From: an uncultured Lachnospiraceae bacterium
GTDB lineage: Bacteria; Bacillota; Clostridia; Lachnospirales; Lachnospiraceae
Reading direction: 5' to 3'
Assembly: GCA_910579495.1 (NCBI GenBank)
Contig: CAJTVD010000014.1
Location: forward strand, 1-57,984
Length of the DNA: 57,984 nt
Positions 25,957 through 34,591 of the stretch are shown in pieces; position 1 is the stretch's first letter, and each line of letters starts with the position of its first letter. Below the pieces are notes generated by a model. That model was not told where the DNA came from. It made no database searches and saw nothing but the letters and a program-made list of their open reading frames with translations. A program made the position numbers and the translations under genes.

Positions 25957-28244
25957 TATGCCCTTGTCCTTATTTCTATCTTCCCATAGGCCCGGTAGCC
26001 TTCATGGAGTTTTTCCACCTCCACTGCCCCCCTATGGTTTACCAGCTTATATTCATTGTAACTTCCCTGGCGGTAAGCGAAGTCTTCCCCGTTGTCCTGA
26101 TAGTGGGTATAGGTTCCTTCCCCGGGATAAGCCTCCAGGACCAGCAGGCTGTCTTTCTCTTCCCCTACCCACAGCCTCGCCGGGAATTTGGGAATGACCG
26201 CCCCTGCCTTAACGTAAATAGGGCATACATCCAAAGGCGCCTTGCGCACAAAAAAGCATCCCCCCTCTTTTTTCTCTCCAGTCCAGTAGTCATACCAGGT
26301 CCCTTCCGGCAGGTACACCATCCTTTCCCTGGCTCCCTGCTCTACCACAGGCGCCACCAGCATCCGGTCTCCCAGCATAAACTCGTCGTTCCGGTTCCTG
26401 ACATTTTCATCCTGCTCATATTCCAGCACAAGAGGGCGGGACATGGGAATGCCCGTCTGCTCTGTCTCCCGCATCAGGTCATACAGATAGGGCAGCAGCT
26501 CATAGCGCAGATTTATGTATTTCCTGCTGATGGCAAGCACTTCTTCCCCAAATTGCCAGGGCTCCTGCACCCGGCAGCCTATGGCGCAGTGATTCCGGAA
26601 CAGGGGGAAGAAGCAGCCCACCTGGATCCATCTTGCAAACAGCTCCGGCGTACAGTCGCTTCCGAACCCGCCCACATCTGTTCCCACAAAGTTCATCCCC
26701 GACATCCCAAGATTGCACAACTGGGGAATTGCCATGCGCAGGTGGGACCAGATACTGTGGTTGTCCCCTGTCCATCCGGTGGTATATTTCTGGGAACCTG
26801 CATAGCAGGCCCTGGTGATCACAAAGGGACGTTTGCCTGTGAGCCCCTTCCACCCCTCATAGGTGGCCTTGGCCATATTATGCCCATAAATATTGTGCAT
26901 CTGCCCATGGTCAGAGGGGGCATCCTCGTCTGTAAAGGCCACATCCTCCGGCAGCGGCCCCCGGAAGCTTGCAGGCTCGTTCATATCGTTCCAGACCCCC
27001 GAAACGCCCAGCTCTGTAAGGAATTTATGCTTTCCCCCCCACCATGTACGCACCTGGGGATTTCCAAAATCAGGGTATACCGCATCCCCGGGCCATACCT
27101 GGTTTACATAAATTTCACCCTCCGGCGTCTTGGCAAAGTACCCCTTTTCCACCCCTTCTTCATAAACGTAATAATCCTTCTCCACCTTTACCCCTGGGTC
27201 AATGATGGTCACGGCCTTTATCCCCATCTCCCGTAGATCGGAAATTACCTTCGCCGCGTCCTGGTAAGTCTCCTGGTTCCAGGTAAAGACCTTATAGTGG
27301 TCCATATAGTCAATGTCAAAATGAATGCAGTCGCAGGGCAGCCCACATTCCCGGAGCTTTCCCGCCACCTGGCGGATCTGTTCTTCGGACTCATACCCCC
27401 ATCTGGACTGATGGTATCCCAAGGCCCAAAGCTGCTGCATGGGGGCACGACCGGTAAGGGAGGTGTACCCAGAAACCACATCCTTAAGGCCTGCGCCCCC
27501 CACAAAATAATAATCCAGGTTCCCCTGGTCCGCGCCAAACACATAATAATCCCTGGACTCTTTCCCAAGATTAAAGTAGGTCTTATTATGGTTATCAAAA
27601 AAGATGCCGTATGCGCCTTTTTCCTTTAAAACCATCATAAAAGGGATGCTTTTGTAAAGAGCCCGGAAATTGTCCTCATGGGGGTCAGGTATATCCGAAT
27701 TCCACATTTCATATTCATAGGCCCTCTTGTTCAGGAATCCCGTCTTATCCCCCAGCCCGTAAATGCAGTCCGCATCCCCCAGGGACCTTACCTCCTGCAC
27801 CCGGTAGTCATTCTCCGTCCCGGCAGAGGCTTCATGCCCCTCCTTGGCCAGCAGCTCCAGCACCTGGCCGCTGACTGCCCCATACTTTGTCCTTCTTCCC
27901 CTGTGGGCAAGGCTTAAAGGCGTCCCCTGCCTGTAGTAGAAATCAACCAGGAAACCATCGCCGACTACCACAGTCAGTTCCCTGGTATTTATTTCCACCC
28001 CATTTTCCTTTTGTGACACGCTTTCCACATTTTCGGCATTCCCGCTAACGCCGCTGTTGAGCCGCTCTCCCAGCTCACCTTCAATGGCCCGCGTCCTGTG
28101 CCCTGTACCAGTGTAGTCAACGAACACATTGACAATCCAGTCTGAAACCACCTCCACACAGGGCTGTACCCCCTCTTGGGCACCCTCAAAAGTAAACAGG
28201 ATTTTGGATCCGTTTACACAATAATCTTTCAGTTTTCCAAACAT
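25956..28244 (-). CDS. GH31 family alpha-glucosidase-type glycoside hydrolase
   Basis: A 762-residue GH31 enzyme. The catalytic nucleophile is in the family motif WNDMNEP and the acid/base in TGDNHS. HFDIDYMDHYKVFTW and GTDVGGFGSDC are the other substrate-pocket signatures. An N-terminal beta-sandwich and C-terminal beta domains flank the barrel. No signal peptide is seen, so it should act on imported alpha-glucosides (maltose, isomaltose or similar). GH31 also includes alpha-xylosidases, so specificity is not certain. Confidence 0.93.
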   Translation of the reverse strand: MFGKLKDYCVNGSKILFTFEGAQEGVQPCVEVVSDWIVNVFVDYTGTGHRTRAIEGELGERLNSGVSGNAENVESVSQKENGVEINTRELTVVVGDGFLVDFYYRQGTPLSLAHRGRRTKYGAVSGQVLELLAKEGHEASAGTENDYRVQEVRSLGDADCIYGLGDKTGFLNKRAYEYEMWNSDIPDPHEDNFRALYKSIPFMMVLKEKGAYGIFFDNHNKTYFNLGKESRDYYVFGADQGNLDYYFVGGAGLKDVVSGYTSLTGRAPMQQLWALGYHQSRWGYESEEQIRQVAGKLRECGLPCDCIHFDIDYMDHYKVFTWNQETYQDAAKVISDLREMGIKAVTIIDPGVKVEKDYYVYEEGVEKGYFAKTPEGEIYVNQVWPGDAVYPDFGNPQVRTWWGGKHKFLTELGVSGVWNDMNEPASFRGPLPEDVAFTDEDAPSDHGQMHNIYGHNMAKATYEGWKGLTGKRPFVITRACYAGSQKYTTGWTGDNHSIWSHLRMAIPQLCNLGMSGMNFVGTDVGGFGSDCTPELFARWIQVGCFFPLFRNHCAIGCRVQEPWQFGEEVLAISRKYINLRYELLPYLYDLMRETEQTGIPMSRPLVLEYEQDENVRNRNDEFMLGDRMLVAPVVEQGARERMVYLPEGTWYDYWTGEKKEGGCFFVRKAPLDVCPIYVKAGAVIPKFPARLWVGEEKDSLLVLEAYPGEGTYTHYQDNGEDFAYRQGSYNEYKLVNHRGAVEVEKLHEGYRAYGKIEIRTRA

Positions 28245-28287
28245 TTGAAACCTCCTTCCTTCTGCCCTTTCCTATCTATACCACTGC

Positions 28288-29184
28288 CTATCCCATTGCT
28301 TTCTTCTTTCTCTCCGGGAGCTGGACCAATATCACTGCCCCAAATACCAGCGCACAGCCTGAAAGCTCCCTTTTGTTAAGTGCCTGCCCCAGGATCACCC
28401 ATCCCGCCAGCATGGAAACCACCGACTCCAGGGACAGGACCAGGGATGCCACCGTTGGGTCTAATTCCTTCTGCCCCACAATCTGCAGGGTATAGGCCAC
28501 GCCGCAGGACATGATCCCTGCATAGGCCAGCGGCACGATCCCTTCCACCAAGCCAGAAAGCCCCGGGTTTTCAAAAACCAGCGCCAAAAGGCTGCTGGTT
28601 AGCCCGGCAAAGAAAAACTGCACACAGGAAAGCTCCACGCCGTCCGCTTTCGGGGAAAAATAATCAATCACCAGGATATGGACGGAAAAGATCACGGCAC
28701 AGAAAAATACATAAATATCCCCCCTGCTTAAGGTAAACTGTTCGCTCACACACAAACGGTACATGCCGAAAGCAGCAATCACAGCCCCGGCCCACACCCT
28801 GCCCGGCACCTTTTTTTTCAGGAATATTCCCATTACAGGCACAATAATGATATAAAGTGTTGTGATAAAGCCTGCTTTTCCCACAGTGGTCCCGATGATC
28901 CCAAACTGTTGCAGCAAAGCCGCCGAGCAAAGCGCCAGCCCGCAACAGACGCCCCCTGTAAGGGTAATTTTCAGCCCTGCCCTGGGAATCCCCGCCTCTT
29001 TATCCTTTTTTCTCCGGAAATATACCAGCGGGAGCAATACCATGCCGCCCATCAGAAACCTGGCGCCATTAAAGGTAAAAGGCCCCATGTAATCCATGCC
29101 CACGCTCTGGGCCACAAAAGCCACTCCCCAAATAAATGCCGCCATAAAAAGTAAGAAACTGTTTTTAAATGATTTCTTTTTCAT
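28288..29184 (-). CDS. EamA/DMT-family transporter
   Basis: A 298-residue ten-helix protein of the drug/metabolite transporter superfamily, built from two EamA repeats: AFIWGVAFVAQSVGMDYMGP near the start, and ASLVLSLESVVSMLAGWVI in the second half. Members export amino acids or other small metabolites. Its ATG overlaps the shikimate kinase stop by four bases. Substrate is unknown. Confidence 0.9.
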   Translation of the reverse strand: MKKKSFKNSFLLFMAAFIWGVAFVAQSVGMDYMGPFTFNGARFLMGGMVLLPLVYFRRKKDKEAGIPRAGLKITLTGGVCCGLALCSAALLQQFGIIGTTVGKAGFITTLYIIIVPVMGIFLKKKVPGRVWAGAVIAAFGMYRLCVSEQFTLSRGDIYVFFCAVIFSVHILVIDYFSPKADGVELSCVQFFFAGLTSSLLALVFENPGLSGLVEGIVPLAYAGIMSCGVAYTLQIVGQKELDPTVASLVLSLESVVSMLAGWVILGQALNKRELSGCALVFGAVILVQLPERKKKAMG

Positions 29185-29693
29185 TTTTCCTCTGTGCCTT
29201 CCAAAACCTCACAGGCAATCTCCTCCACCACGCTTCTGATATCCCTGCCGGAGCAATGGACCACCATATCCGCATATTGGCCGTAAAGGACTGTCCGCTC
29301 TCTGTACAGATCCAGCAGGGTACTCCCTTCCCTGATCACTACTCCCCGTTCATGGAGATCCCCAAGCCGCTCTTCCAGTTCCTCATAGGGAAGCTGCAAA
29401 TACACTACTTTGCCAATCTCCTTAAAATGCGCCATGGCTTCCTTTCCGTAAACTGCGCTTCCCCCTGTGGCGATCACCGCCCTGTCTGCCTGCAAAGAGG
29501 CATTGATTTGGTTTTCAAGCATAAGAAAACCTGCTTCGCCTTTTTCTTCAATCAATTGGTAAAGCAGCTTTTTGCATTTCTCCTGGATCACCAGGTCACA
29601 ATCCAGAAACTGATATCCCAGCTTCTTGGCAAGCACCACGCCTACAGTGCTTTTCCCTGCCCCCGGCATCCCGATCAATATGATATTCTCCAT
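29181..29693 (-). CDS. aroK: Shikimate kinase
   Basis: A 170-residue P-loop kinase converting shikimate to shikimate 3-phosphate. The P-loop is GMPGAGKST near residues 8-16, the shikimate-binding Asp is in FLDCDLVI, and ATGGSAV is the family GG motif. The lid region holds GVVIREGSTLLDLYRERTVLY with the conserved arginine. ATG at 29693 follows a GAGGAG site; an upstream start would add 15 unrelated residues. No other aromatic-pathway gene is in the window. Confidence 0.87.
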   Translation of the reverse strand: MENIILIGMPGAGKSTVGVVLAKKLGYQFLDCDLVIQEKCKKLLYQLIEEKGEAGFLMLENQINASLQADRAVIATGGSAVYGKEAMAHFKEIGKVVYLQLPYEELEERLGDLHERGVVIREGSTLLDLYRERTVLYGQYADMVVHCSGRDIRSVVEEIACEVLEGTEEK

Positions 29694-29709
29694 AATCTCC
29701 TCATTTGGG

Positions 29710-29784
29710 CCCCTTCCGCCCTGCCCGGCATGGTGCATGGGTATTTGCAGCCAGCGCCCAAACCGGAAGGTGGGGCGGAAGGGG
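29710..29784. other. 12-bp perfect long-range stem between ridA and aroK
   Basis: CCCCTTCCGCCC at 29710-29721 is exactly complementary to GGGCGGAAGGGG at 29773-29784, with a 51-base loop. On the minus strand it lies between the ridA stop and the aroK ribosome binding site. In the plus direction it is followed by GTTTTT. Confidence 0.6.
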
Positions 29785-29795
29785 GTTTTTCATTT

Positions 29796-30170
29796 TTATA
29801 CTGCCGCTATAATCTCCACCTCACAGAGCACGCTCTTGGGCAGTTCCTTCACCGCCACACAGCTCCTGGCAGGCTTTCCTGTAAAATACTTCTCATAAAC
29901 ACTGTTAAAGGCTGCAAAATCAGACATATCCGCAAGAAAACAGGTGGTCTTTACCACATGCCCGAAATCCGTCCCCGCTTCCTTTAAAATTTCCCCTACA
30001 TTCTCCATGGCCTGCTTTGCCTGCACACAGATATCGCCCTTGGCAATCTCCCCTGTCTCCGGGACAATGGGAATCTGCCCGGAAGCAAACAGAAAACCGT
30101 TTGCTATGATTCCCTGGGAATATGGGCCTATTGCCGCAGGGGCCTTGGTGGTCTCTATCTTCTTTAACAT
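29796..30170 (-). CDS. ridA: RidA-family reactive imine/enamine deaminase
   Basis: A 124-residue YjgF/YER057c/UK114 protein that hydrolyses 2-aminoacrylate and related enamines formed by PLP enzymes. The family pattern is clear: IGPYSQGIIANGFLFASGQI, VKTTCFLADMSDFAAFN, the catalytic arginine in GKPARSCVAVKELP, and CEVEIIAAV at the end. Length matches the family. The leader has a 19-bp segment identical to the one before dapL. Confidence 0.93.
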   Translation of the reverse strand: MLKKIETTKAPAAIGPYSQGIIANGFLFASGQIPIVPETGEIAKGDICVQAKQAMENVGEILKEAGTDFGHVVKTTCFLADMSDFAAFNSVYEKYFTGKPARSCVAVKELPKSVLCEVEIIAAV

Positions 30171-30179
30171 AATTTAAAA

Positions 30180-30198
30180 TCCTCCTATTCCAGTTCCG
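30180..30198 (-). repeat. 19-bp leader element before ridA, identical to the dapL leader
   Basis: On the minus strand CGGAACTGGAATAGGAGGA includes the ribosome binding site. The same 19 bases occur before dapL (48534-48552), and 13 of them recur in the gatA array. Confidence 0.8.
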
Positions 30199-30273
30199 AA
30201 ACACCCTTCTTACGCACCTTGCCCTACAGAAAAAATCCTGCCTGCTTCGCCGTCATGATTTTCTCTGGGTGCT

Positions 30274-30537
30274 TCATTCGGGTGTTTCTGTTCCGGTTTC
30301 CTGGCTGTCCTCTTCAAATTCTGCGGTGACATAAAAGCCCCGCTCATTTTCTACAATGCTGACTACCCTGCCCGCCCTGGCCAGCATCCGCTCCCGGAAA
30401 GGGAAGTTCCCGGACATGGCCAGGGAGGGGTCAATGGTATAGTAATAATTGCTGGGAAGCACTCCCTCTGTTACTGTAACCGGATCCCCTTCTTTTAAAA
30501 GGCCGGGGCGCTCCATTTTAAATTCCATCCGCCTCAT
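30274..30537 (-). CDS. Small conserved-looking protein after the GH29 gene, function unknown
   Basis: An 87-residue soluble protein, acidic at its end. I do not recognise a named family. Its GDPVTVTEGVLPSNYYYTID and NFPFRERMLARAGRVVSIVE segments look like a compact beta protein. ATG at 30537 is preceded by GGAGG 7 bases upstream and overlaps the 3' end of the fucosidase gene, so translation is probably coupled and the product may serve the same pathway. Confidence 0.65.
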   Translation of the reverse strand: MRRMEFKMERPGLLKEGDPVTVTEGVLPSNYYYTIDPSLAMSGNFPFRERMLARAGRVVSIVENERGFYVTAEFEEDSQETGTETPE

Positions 30538-31516
30538 GGCCAGGCCTCCGGGGCTCCCTGATAAGCCATCCCTCCGGTAACTTTGCCAAAGGCTCTGGCA
30601 GGGAAACCAATTTCCCGATCCGGGCAAATTCCTGCACCAGGTTCTCCTCCAGCCGCCCGGAAGGGTTAGGGGACAGGTTCAGCATAAAATTGATATTCAT
30701 GGGAAAATACTGCCCCATCTTCGAAACAGCCCAGGCAGCCGGGGACGGCGGCGTCTCCCTGTCCTCTTTTCTCCAGAACCAGGTTTTGGTAAGCTTGTTG
30801 CAGCTTACCCCCGGCCCGTGAAAATCTCCCTCTACCTCCTGCCCGGCGGCATTTTCGTAGAAAACCACATCCGTACCGCTTAGCCCTGTATCGCACCCGA
30901 TATTCATAAAAAGGCAGTCCGGCTGCAGGGATTTTACCAGCCCGTCCAGCTCCTCAAAGGGAAGCATCTCATAGGACGGGCCTCCCCAGGGGGCATTCCA
31001 GCCGTCCACGATCAAAAAGGGAATCTCCCCGTAATTGCTAAGCAGCTCCGTGATCTGGCCCCTGACCAGCTTCTTCTGTTCCTGCGTACAGGATCCCTTG
31101 CCAATTCCGGCGGTTAAATCCATAATGGAAAAGTACAGCCCGGCCGCAATCCCCTCTTCCCGGAAAGCTTCCAGGTATCCCGCCACCACATCCCTTTTCC
31201 CCGTGGCATATTTCACCGAATGGGTCCCATAGGCTGAAGGCCAGAGGGCAAAACCCTCATGGTGTTTGGTTGTGAGGGCAGCAAACCGGCATCCGGCGCT
31301 TTTGGCCGCAAGGGCCCACTGGCGGCAGTCAAGGCCTGCCGGGTTCCAGTCCTTCTCCGAAAAGGGGAACTGCCGGGGCGCGCCATGGTTTTCATGGTCA
31401 AACTCCCAGTCAATGATTTCCCCGGAAGAAAACTGTACTGCAGCACTGTTGAAATGGATAAAGGTCCCAAGACGCATATTAATAAAATTCAGTTGATTTT
31501 CCTCTAAACGATTCAT
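30518..31516 (-). CDS. GH29-like alpha-L-fucosidase, short form
   Basis: A 332-residue protein with the N-terminal GH29 fold: MRLGTFIHFNSAAVQF, KSAGCRFAALTTKHHEGFALW with the conserved HHEGF, and IPFLIVDGW, which carries the candidate nucleophile Asp. It ends after the barrel; many GH29 enzymes have an extra C-terminal beta domain (total ~450 residues or more). No signal peptide, so action on imported fucosylated oligosaccharides is inferred. It follows the GH125 gene by 25 bp. Confidence 0.8.
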   Translation of the reverse strand: MNRLEENQLNFINMRLGTFIHFNSAAVQFSSGEIIDWEFDHENHGAPRQFPFSEKDWNPAGLDCRQWALAAKSAGCRFAALTTKHHEGFALWPSAYGTHSVKYATGKRDVVAGYLEAFREEGIAAGLYFSIMDLTAGIGKGSCTQEQKKLVRGQITELLSNYGEIPFLIVDGWNAPWGGPSYEMLPFEELDGLVKSLQPDCLFMNIGCDTGLSGTDVVFYENAAGQEVEGDFHGPGVSCNKLTKTWFWRKEDRETPPSPAAWAVSKMGQYFPMNINFMLNLSPNPSGRLEENLVQEFARIGKLVSLPEPLAKLPEGWLIREPRRPGHEADGI

Positions 31517-31541
31517 CTTATTTCCTTTCCTGCCCTGCCCC

Positions 31542-32819
31542 TTACCTGAAAAAATCCTCTTCCATCAGGTTTACCAAAAGCTCCGCAAACAGAGTGTTCG
31601 CCCAGGCAAACCAGGATCTTGTGTATTCTTCCGGGGCGTCGGGGTTAAAGCCCTCATGCATGAAATTGGTTCCCCCATGGGTGCTTGAAAGCATGGCAAG
31701 GCAGTCTAAAATCTCCTGCCTGTCAGTGGAGGTAAGAGCCTGCATCACGATCCCGATATGCCATACATAGCCTGCCGGGGTGTGTGGGCTTCCCATGCCC
31801 CTGGCTATTTTCCCCTCATAATAATAGGGATTGTCGGCAGAGAGCAGGAACCGCCTGGTATTCTGGTACAATGCATCCTCCCGTTTACAGAAATTCAGAT
31901 AGGGCATCGCCAGAAGGCTGGGGGAATTGGCATCGTCCATCAGGTTATAATTCCCAAAGCCGTCCGTCTCATAGGCAAAAATCTTTCCATATTTCGGATG
32001 CTCCACAATACCGTAATCCATGATCCCATCCAGGATCTCCTCCGCCAGCGCCTGGCAGCGCCCGGCCAGCTCCAGGTCCTGGTAACACTCCCTGCAAATC
32101 TCCTCCCCGTACCTAAGGGCGGTGACAGCCATCATATTAGAAGGGATCAGATAACCGAATTTACAGCAATCATCAGAAGGCCGGAAGCCTGACCAGGTCA
32201 TGCCCGTTACATTTACCGGACGTCCCTTCCCCTTGGCTGGCAGGGTATCCGACTTCACACAGTCATAACGGCGGAAAAAGTACTCCGACTTTCCATGGTC
32301 TTGCTCTGTGGTAAAAGTTTCCACCACATGTACCAGCATCCTGTGCCAGGTTTCCGTAAAGATTCTGCCAATCCCGGTGGTTTTCCAGTATGTATATGCC
32401 AGGTATACAGGGGCGCACAGGGAGTCTACTTCATACTTGCGCTCCCAGACATGGTCGTTGAGCCTGGTCTCATCCTGGTGCCCGACACCGCTGGCGCTCT
32501 CATTAAAAGCATTGGCGTAAGGGTCAATACATACCAGCTCCGCCTGCTTTTCAATCACCCCTTCCAGGATTTCCTGGAGTTCCTTATCTTCCTTTGCAAA
32601 CCGCACATAGGGACGCACCTGGGCCGCAGAATCCCGCAGCCACATGGCAGGGATGTCCCCGGTGATCACAAAATAACTGCCGTCCTCCAGCTTTTTCACC
32701 GTGGTTTCCATGGTGTTTAAAAAGCACTGGCGCGCAAGAGGCGCCAGCGGCTTGTAGTTGGCGCTGTAATACTCCTCCAAAAGCGCCGCTTTTTTTTCAA
32801 GAATTTCAGGTATCTTCAT
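31542..32819 (-). CDS. GH125 exo-alpha-1,6-mannosidase
   Basis: A 425-residue (alpha/alpha)6 inverting mannosidase. The family signature DIPAMWLRDSAAQVRPY (about residues 55-71) is clear; NESASGVGHQDETRLNDHVW and MTWSGFRPSDDCCKFGYLIP are further conserved segments. GH125 enzymes remove alpha-1,6-linked mannose, typically from N-glycan cores. Next to a GH29 fucosidase this suggests trimming of host N-glycan fragments. No signal peptide is seen. Confidence 0.92.
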   Translation of the reverse strand: MKIPEILEKKAALLEEYYSANYKPLAPLARQCFLNTMETTVKKLEDGSYFVITGDIPAMWLRDSAAQVRPYVRFAKEDKELQEILEGVIEKQAELVCIDPYANAFNESASGVGHQDETRLNDHVWERKYEVDSLCAPVYLAYTYWKTTGIGRIFTETWHRMLVHVVETFTTEQDHGKSEYFFRRYDCVKSDTLPAKGKGRPVNVTGMTWSGFRPSDDCCKFGYLIPSNMMAVTALRYGEEICRECYQDLELAGRCQALAEEILDGIMDYGIVEHPKYGKIFAYETDGFGNYNLMDDANSPSLLAMPYLNFCKREDALYQNTRRFLLSADNPYYYEGKIARGMGSPHTPAGYVWHIGIVMQALTSTDRQEILDCLAMLSSTHGGTNFMHEGFNPDAPEEYTRSWFAWANTLFAELLVNLMEEDFFR

Positions 32820-32908
32820 ATTTTATATGCTCCTTTCCGCCAGCCGCTTCCGCGGCCGCCTTTCCTTCCCCCCATCTGCCTGCCCTTTGTGGCATTTATG
32901 CCAAAAAG

Positions 32909-33631
32909 CTACAAAACCTTAGAAAGAAAATCCTTAAGCCTTTCACACTGGGGATTGCCAAAGAATGGCCCCGGCTCGTTTTCTTCCATAATAATGCCTT
33001 CATCCATAAACAAGACCTTTGTCCCTACTTCCCTGGCAAAGCCCATCTCATGGGTCACTACCACCATGGTCATGCCGGAAGCCGCAAGCTCTTTCATTAC
33101 GTCCAGTACCTCCCCTACCATCTCCGGGTCCAGGGCAGAGGTGGGCTCGTCAAAGAGCATTACCCTTGGATTCATGGCAAGGGAACGCACAATGGCAATC
33201 CTCTGTTTCTGGCCGCCGGATAGCTGGCTGGGGAAAGCGTCCGCCTTTTCCTTAAGCCCTACCCGGGCAAGGAGTTTTAAGGCGTTCTCACTGGCTTCTT
33301 CTTTACTCATCAGCTTCAGCTTCACAGGTGCCAGGGTAATGTTATCCATAATGGAAAGGTTATTAAACAGGTTAAAGTTCTGGAACACCATCCCCATATG
33401 CTCCCTGACCTTGTCAATGTTTGCCTTGGGGCTGGTAATCAACTGCCCGTCAAACCAGATTTCACCGCTGGTGGGTGTTTCCAGGAGATTCAGGCACCGC
33501 AGGAAAGTACTTTTTCCGGAGCCGGAAGGGCCTATGATCACAATTTTTTCTCCCTGGTGTACATGGTAATTCACTCCCCGCAGCACACGGTTGTTCTCAA
33601 ACGTCTTGTGCAACTCCTTAACGATTATCAC
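32909..33631 (-). CDS. Polar amino-acid ABC transporter ATP-binding protein
   Basis: A 240-residue GlnQ-type ATPase. Walker A is GPSGSGKST (about 35-43), signature LSGGQKQR, Walker B VMLFDEPTSALDPE, and H-loop VTHEMGFA. These features fit the PAAT family exactly. It overlaps the permease gene by 14 bp and forms the third gene of the binding protein-permease-ATPase operon. Confidence 0.95.
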   Translation of the reverse strand: MIIVKELHKTFENNRVLRGVNYHVHQGEKIVIIGPSGSGKSTFLRCLNLLETPTSGEIWFDGQLITSPKANIDKVREHMGMVFQNFNLFNNLSIMDNITLAPVKLKLMSKEEASENALKLLARVGLKEKADAFPSQLSGGQKQRIAIVRSLAMNPRVMLFDEPTSALDPEMVGEVLDVMKELAASGMTMVVVTHEMGFAREVGTKVLFMDEGIIMEENEPGPFFGNPQCERLKDFLSKVL

Positions 33632-34343
33632 TTTTGCGAAGCCTCCTCTCCAATAAATCCATCAATACGGTCAGTATCTTAATAATCACAAAGTAAATCA
33701 CCGCTGCCCCGATCAGCGGCATAAAGGCATCGTAGGTCCTGGAGGAAATCTGGCTGGCAGCCCTGGTCAGGTCTGTGAGGCTCACATAGCCCACAATGGC
33801 CGTCTCCTTCAAAAGGACAATAAATTCATTCCCAATAGGAGGCAGCACATTTTTAATGGCCTGGGGAATGACAATGTAAACCATGGTCTGGGACTTGGAC
33901 AGCCCCAGGGAACGCCCTGCTTCCGTCTGTCCCTTATCCACTGCCAAAATTCCCGCCCGCACAATCTCCGCCACATAAGCGCCGCTGTTAATGCCAAAAG
34001 ACAAGATTGCCACCAGCACGCCGTTTTTACAGCTTTTCATTATTATAAACCACATAATCAAAAGCTGCAACACAGAAGGCGTCCCCCTGATAACATCTAT
34101 ATAGGCGTTGGCAATCACCGCCAGAAGGGTCTTCTTCCCGTCCCGTCTGGTGGACAGCTTCATCAGCGCCACCACCGTACCTATCAAAAGCCCTAATACC
34201 GCCGCAAAAAACGCAACCTCCAAAGTAACTCCCAGACCGTTAAAATAAAGCTTCCACCGTTCGCCGGTGATAAATGCAACCTCAAACCTTTCGCTTACCT
34301 TTAAAAGCCATGCCTGCATATCATATGTTCCTTTCTTTTCCAC
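33618..34343 (-). CDS. Polar amino-acid ABC transporter permease
   Basis: A 241-residue HisM/GlnP-type permease with about five membrane segments. It begins with a short soluble stretch and then GLGVTLEVAFFAAVLGLLIG. The EAA coupling motif is seen as EAGRSLGLSKSQTMVYIVIP, followed by QAIKNVLPPIGNEFIVLLKE. It should form a dimer that passes a polar amino acid or cystine. Confidence 0.93.
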   Translation of the reverse strand: MEKKGTYDMQAWLLKVSERFEVAFITGERWKLYFNGLGVTLEVAFFAAVLGLLIGTVVALMKLSTRRDGKKTLLAVIANAYIDVIRGTPSVLQLLIMWFIIMKSCKNGVLVAILSFGINSGAYVAEIVRAGILAVDKGQTEAGRSLGLSKSQTMVYIVIPQAIKNVLPPIGNEFIVLLKETAIVGYVSLTDLTRAASQISSRTYDAFMPLIGAAVIYFVIIKILTVLMDLLERRLRKSDNR

Positions 34344-34562
34344 CCAGCGGGTAACACCCTGCCTTTTACTCCTGCTTGTGGACCCACCCTGCTATTTAGC
34401 CAGGCGCCCATCCCCAAAGAATTTCCGTGCTGCAGGAAGGCCTGCCCCTTTCCCCAAAACGGCAGGCTTTCCTGCGGCACAGAGAAAACCGCCCCCCGGT
34501 TCAGGCTGTACGCCCGGCCGGGAGACGGTTATGCCTTAACGTATCTTCTCTATCCCGCCAGT

Positions 34563-34587
34563 CAGGAGCTGCCTTTGCAGCTCCCTG
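34563..34587 (-). other. Intercistronic hairpin after the binding-protein gene
   Basis: CAGGAGCTGC pairs with GCAGCTCCCTG around a four-base loop, right after the binding-protein stop. No clear T-run follows in the direction of transcription, so it more likely protects the binding-protein mRNA or limits read-through than ends the operon. The rest of 34344-34591 holds no gene. Confidence 0.6.
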
Positions 34588-34591
34588 AAAG

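Noticed and set aside
25761..27236. 491-codon plus-strand frame opposite the GH31 gene
   Set aside because: It is antisense to conserved GH31 motifs and has the composition of a non-coding shadow.
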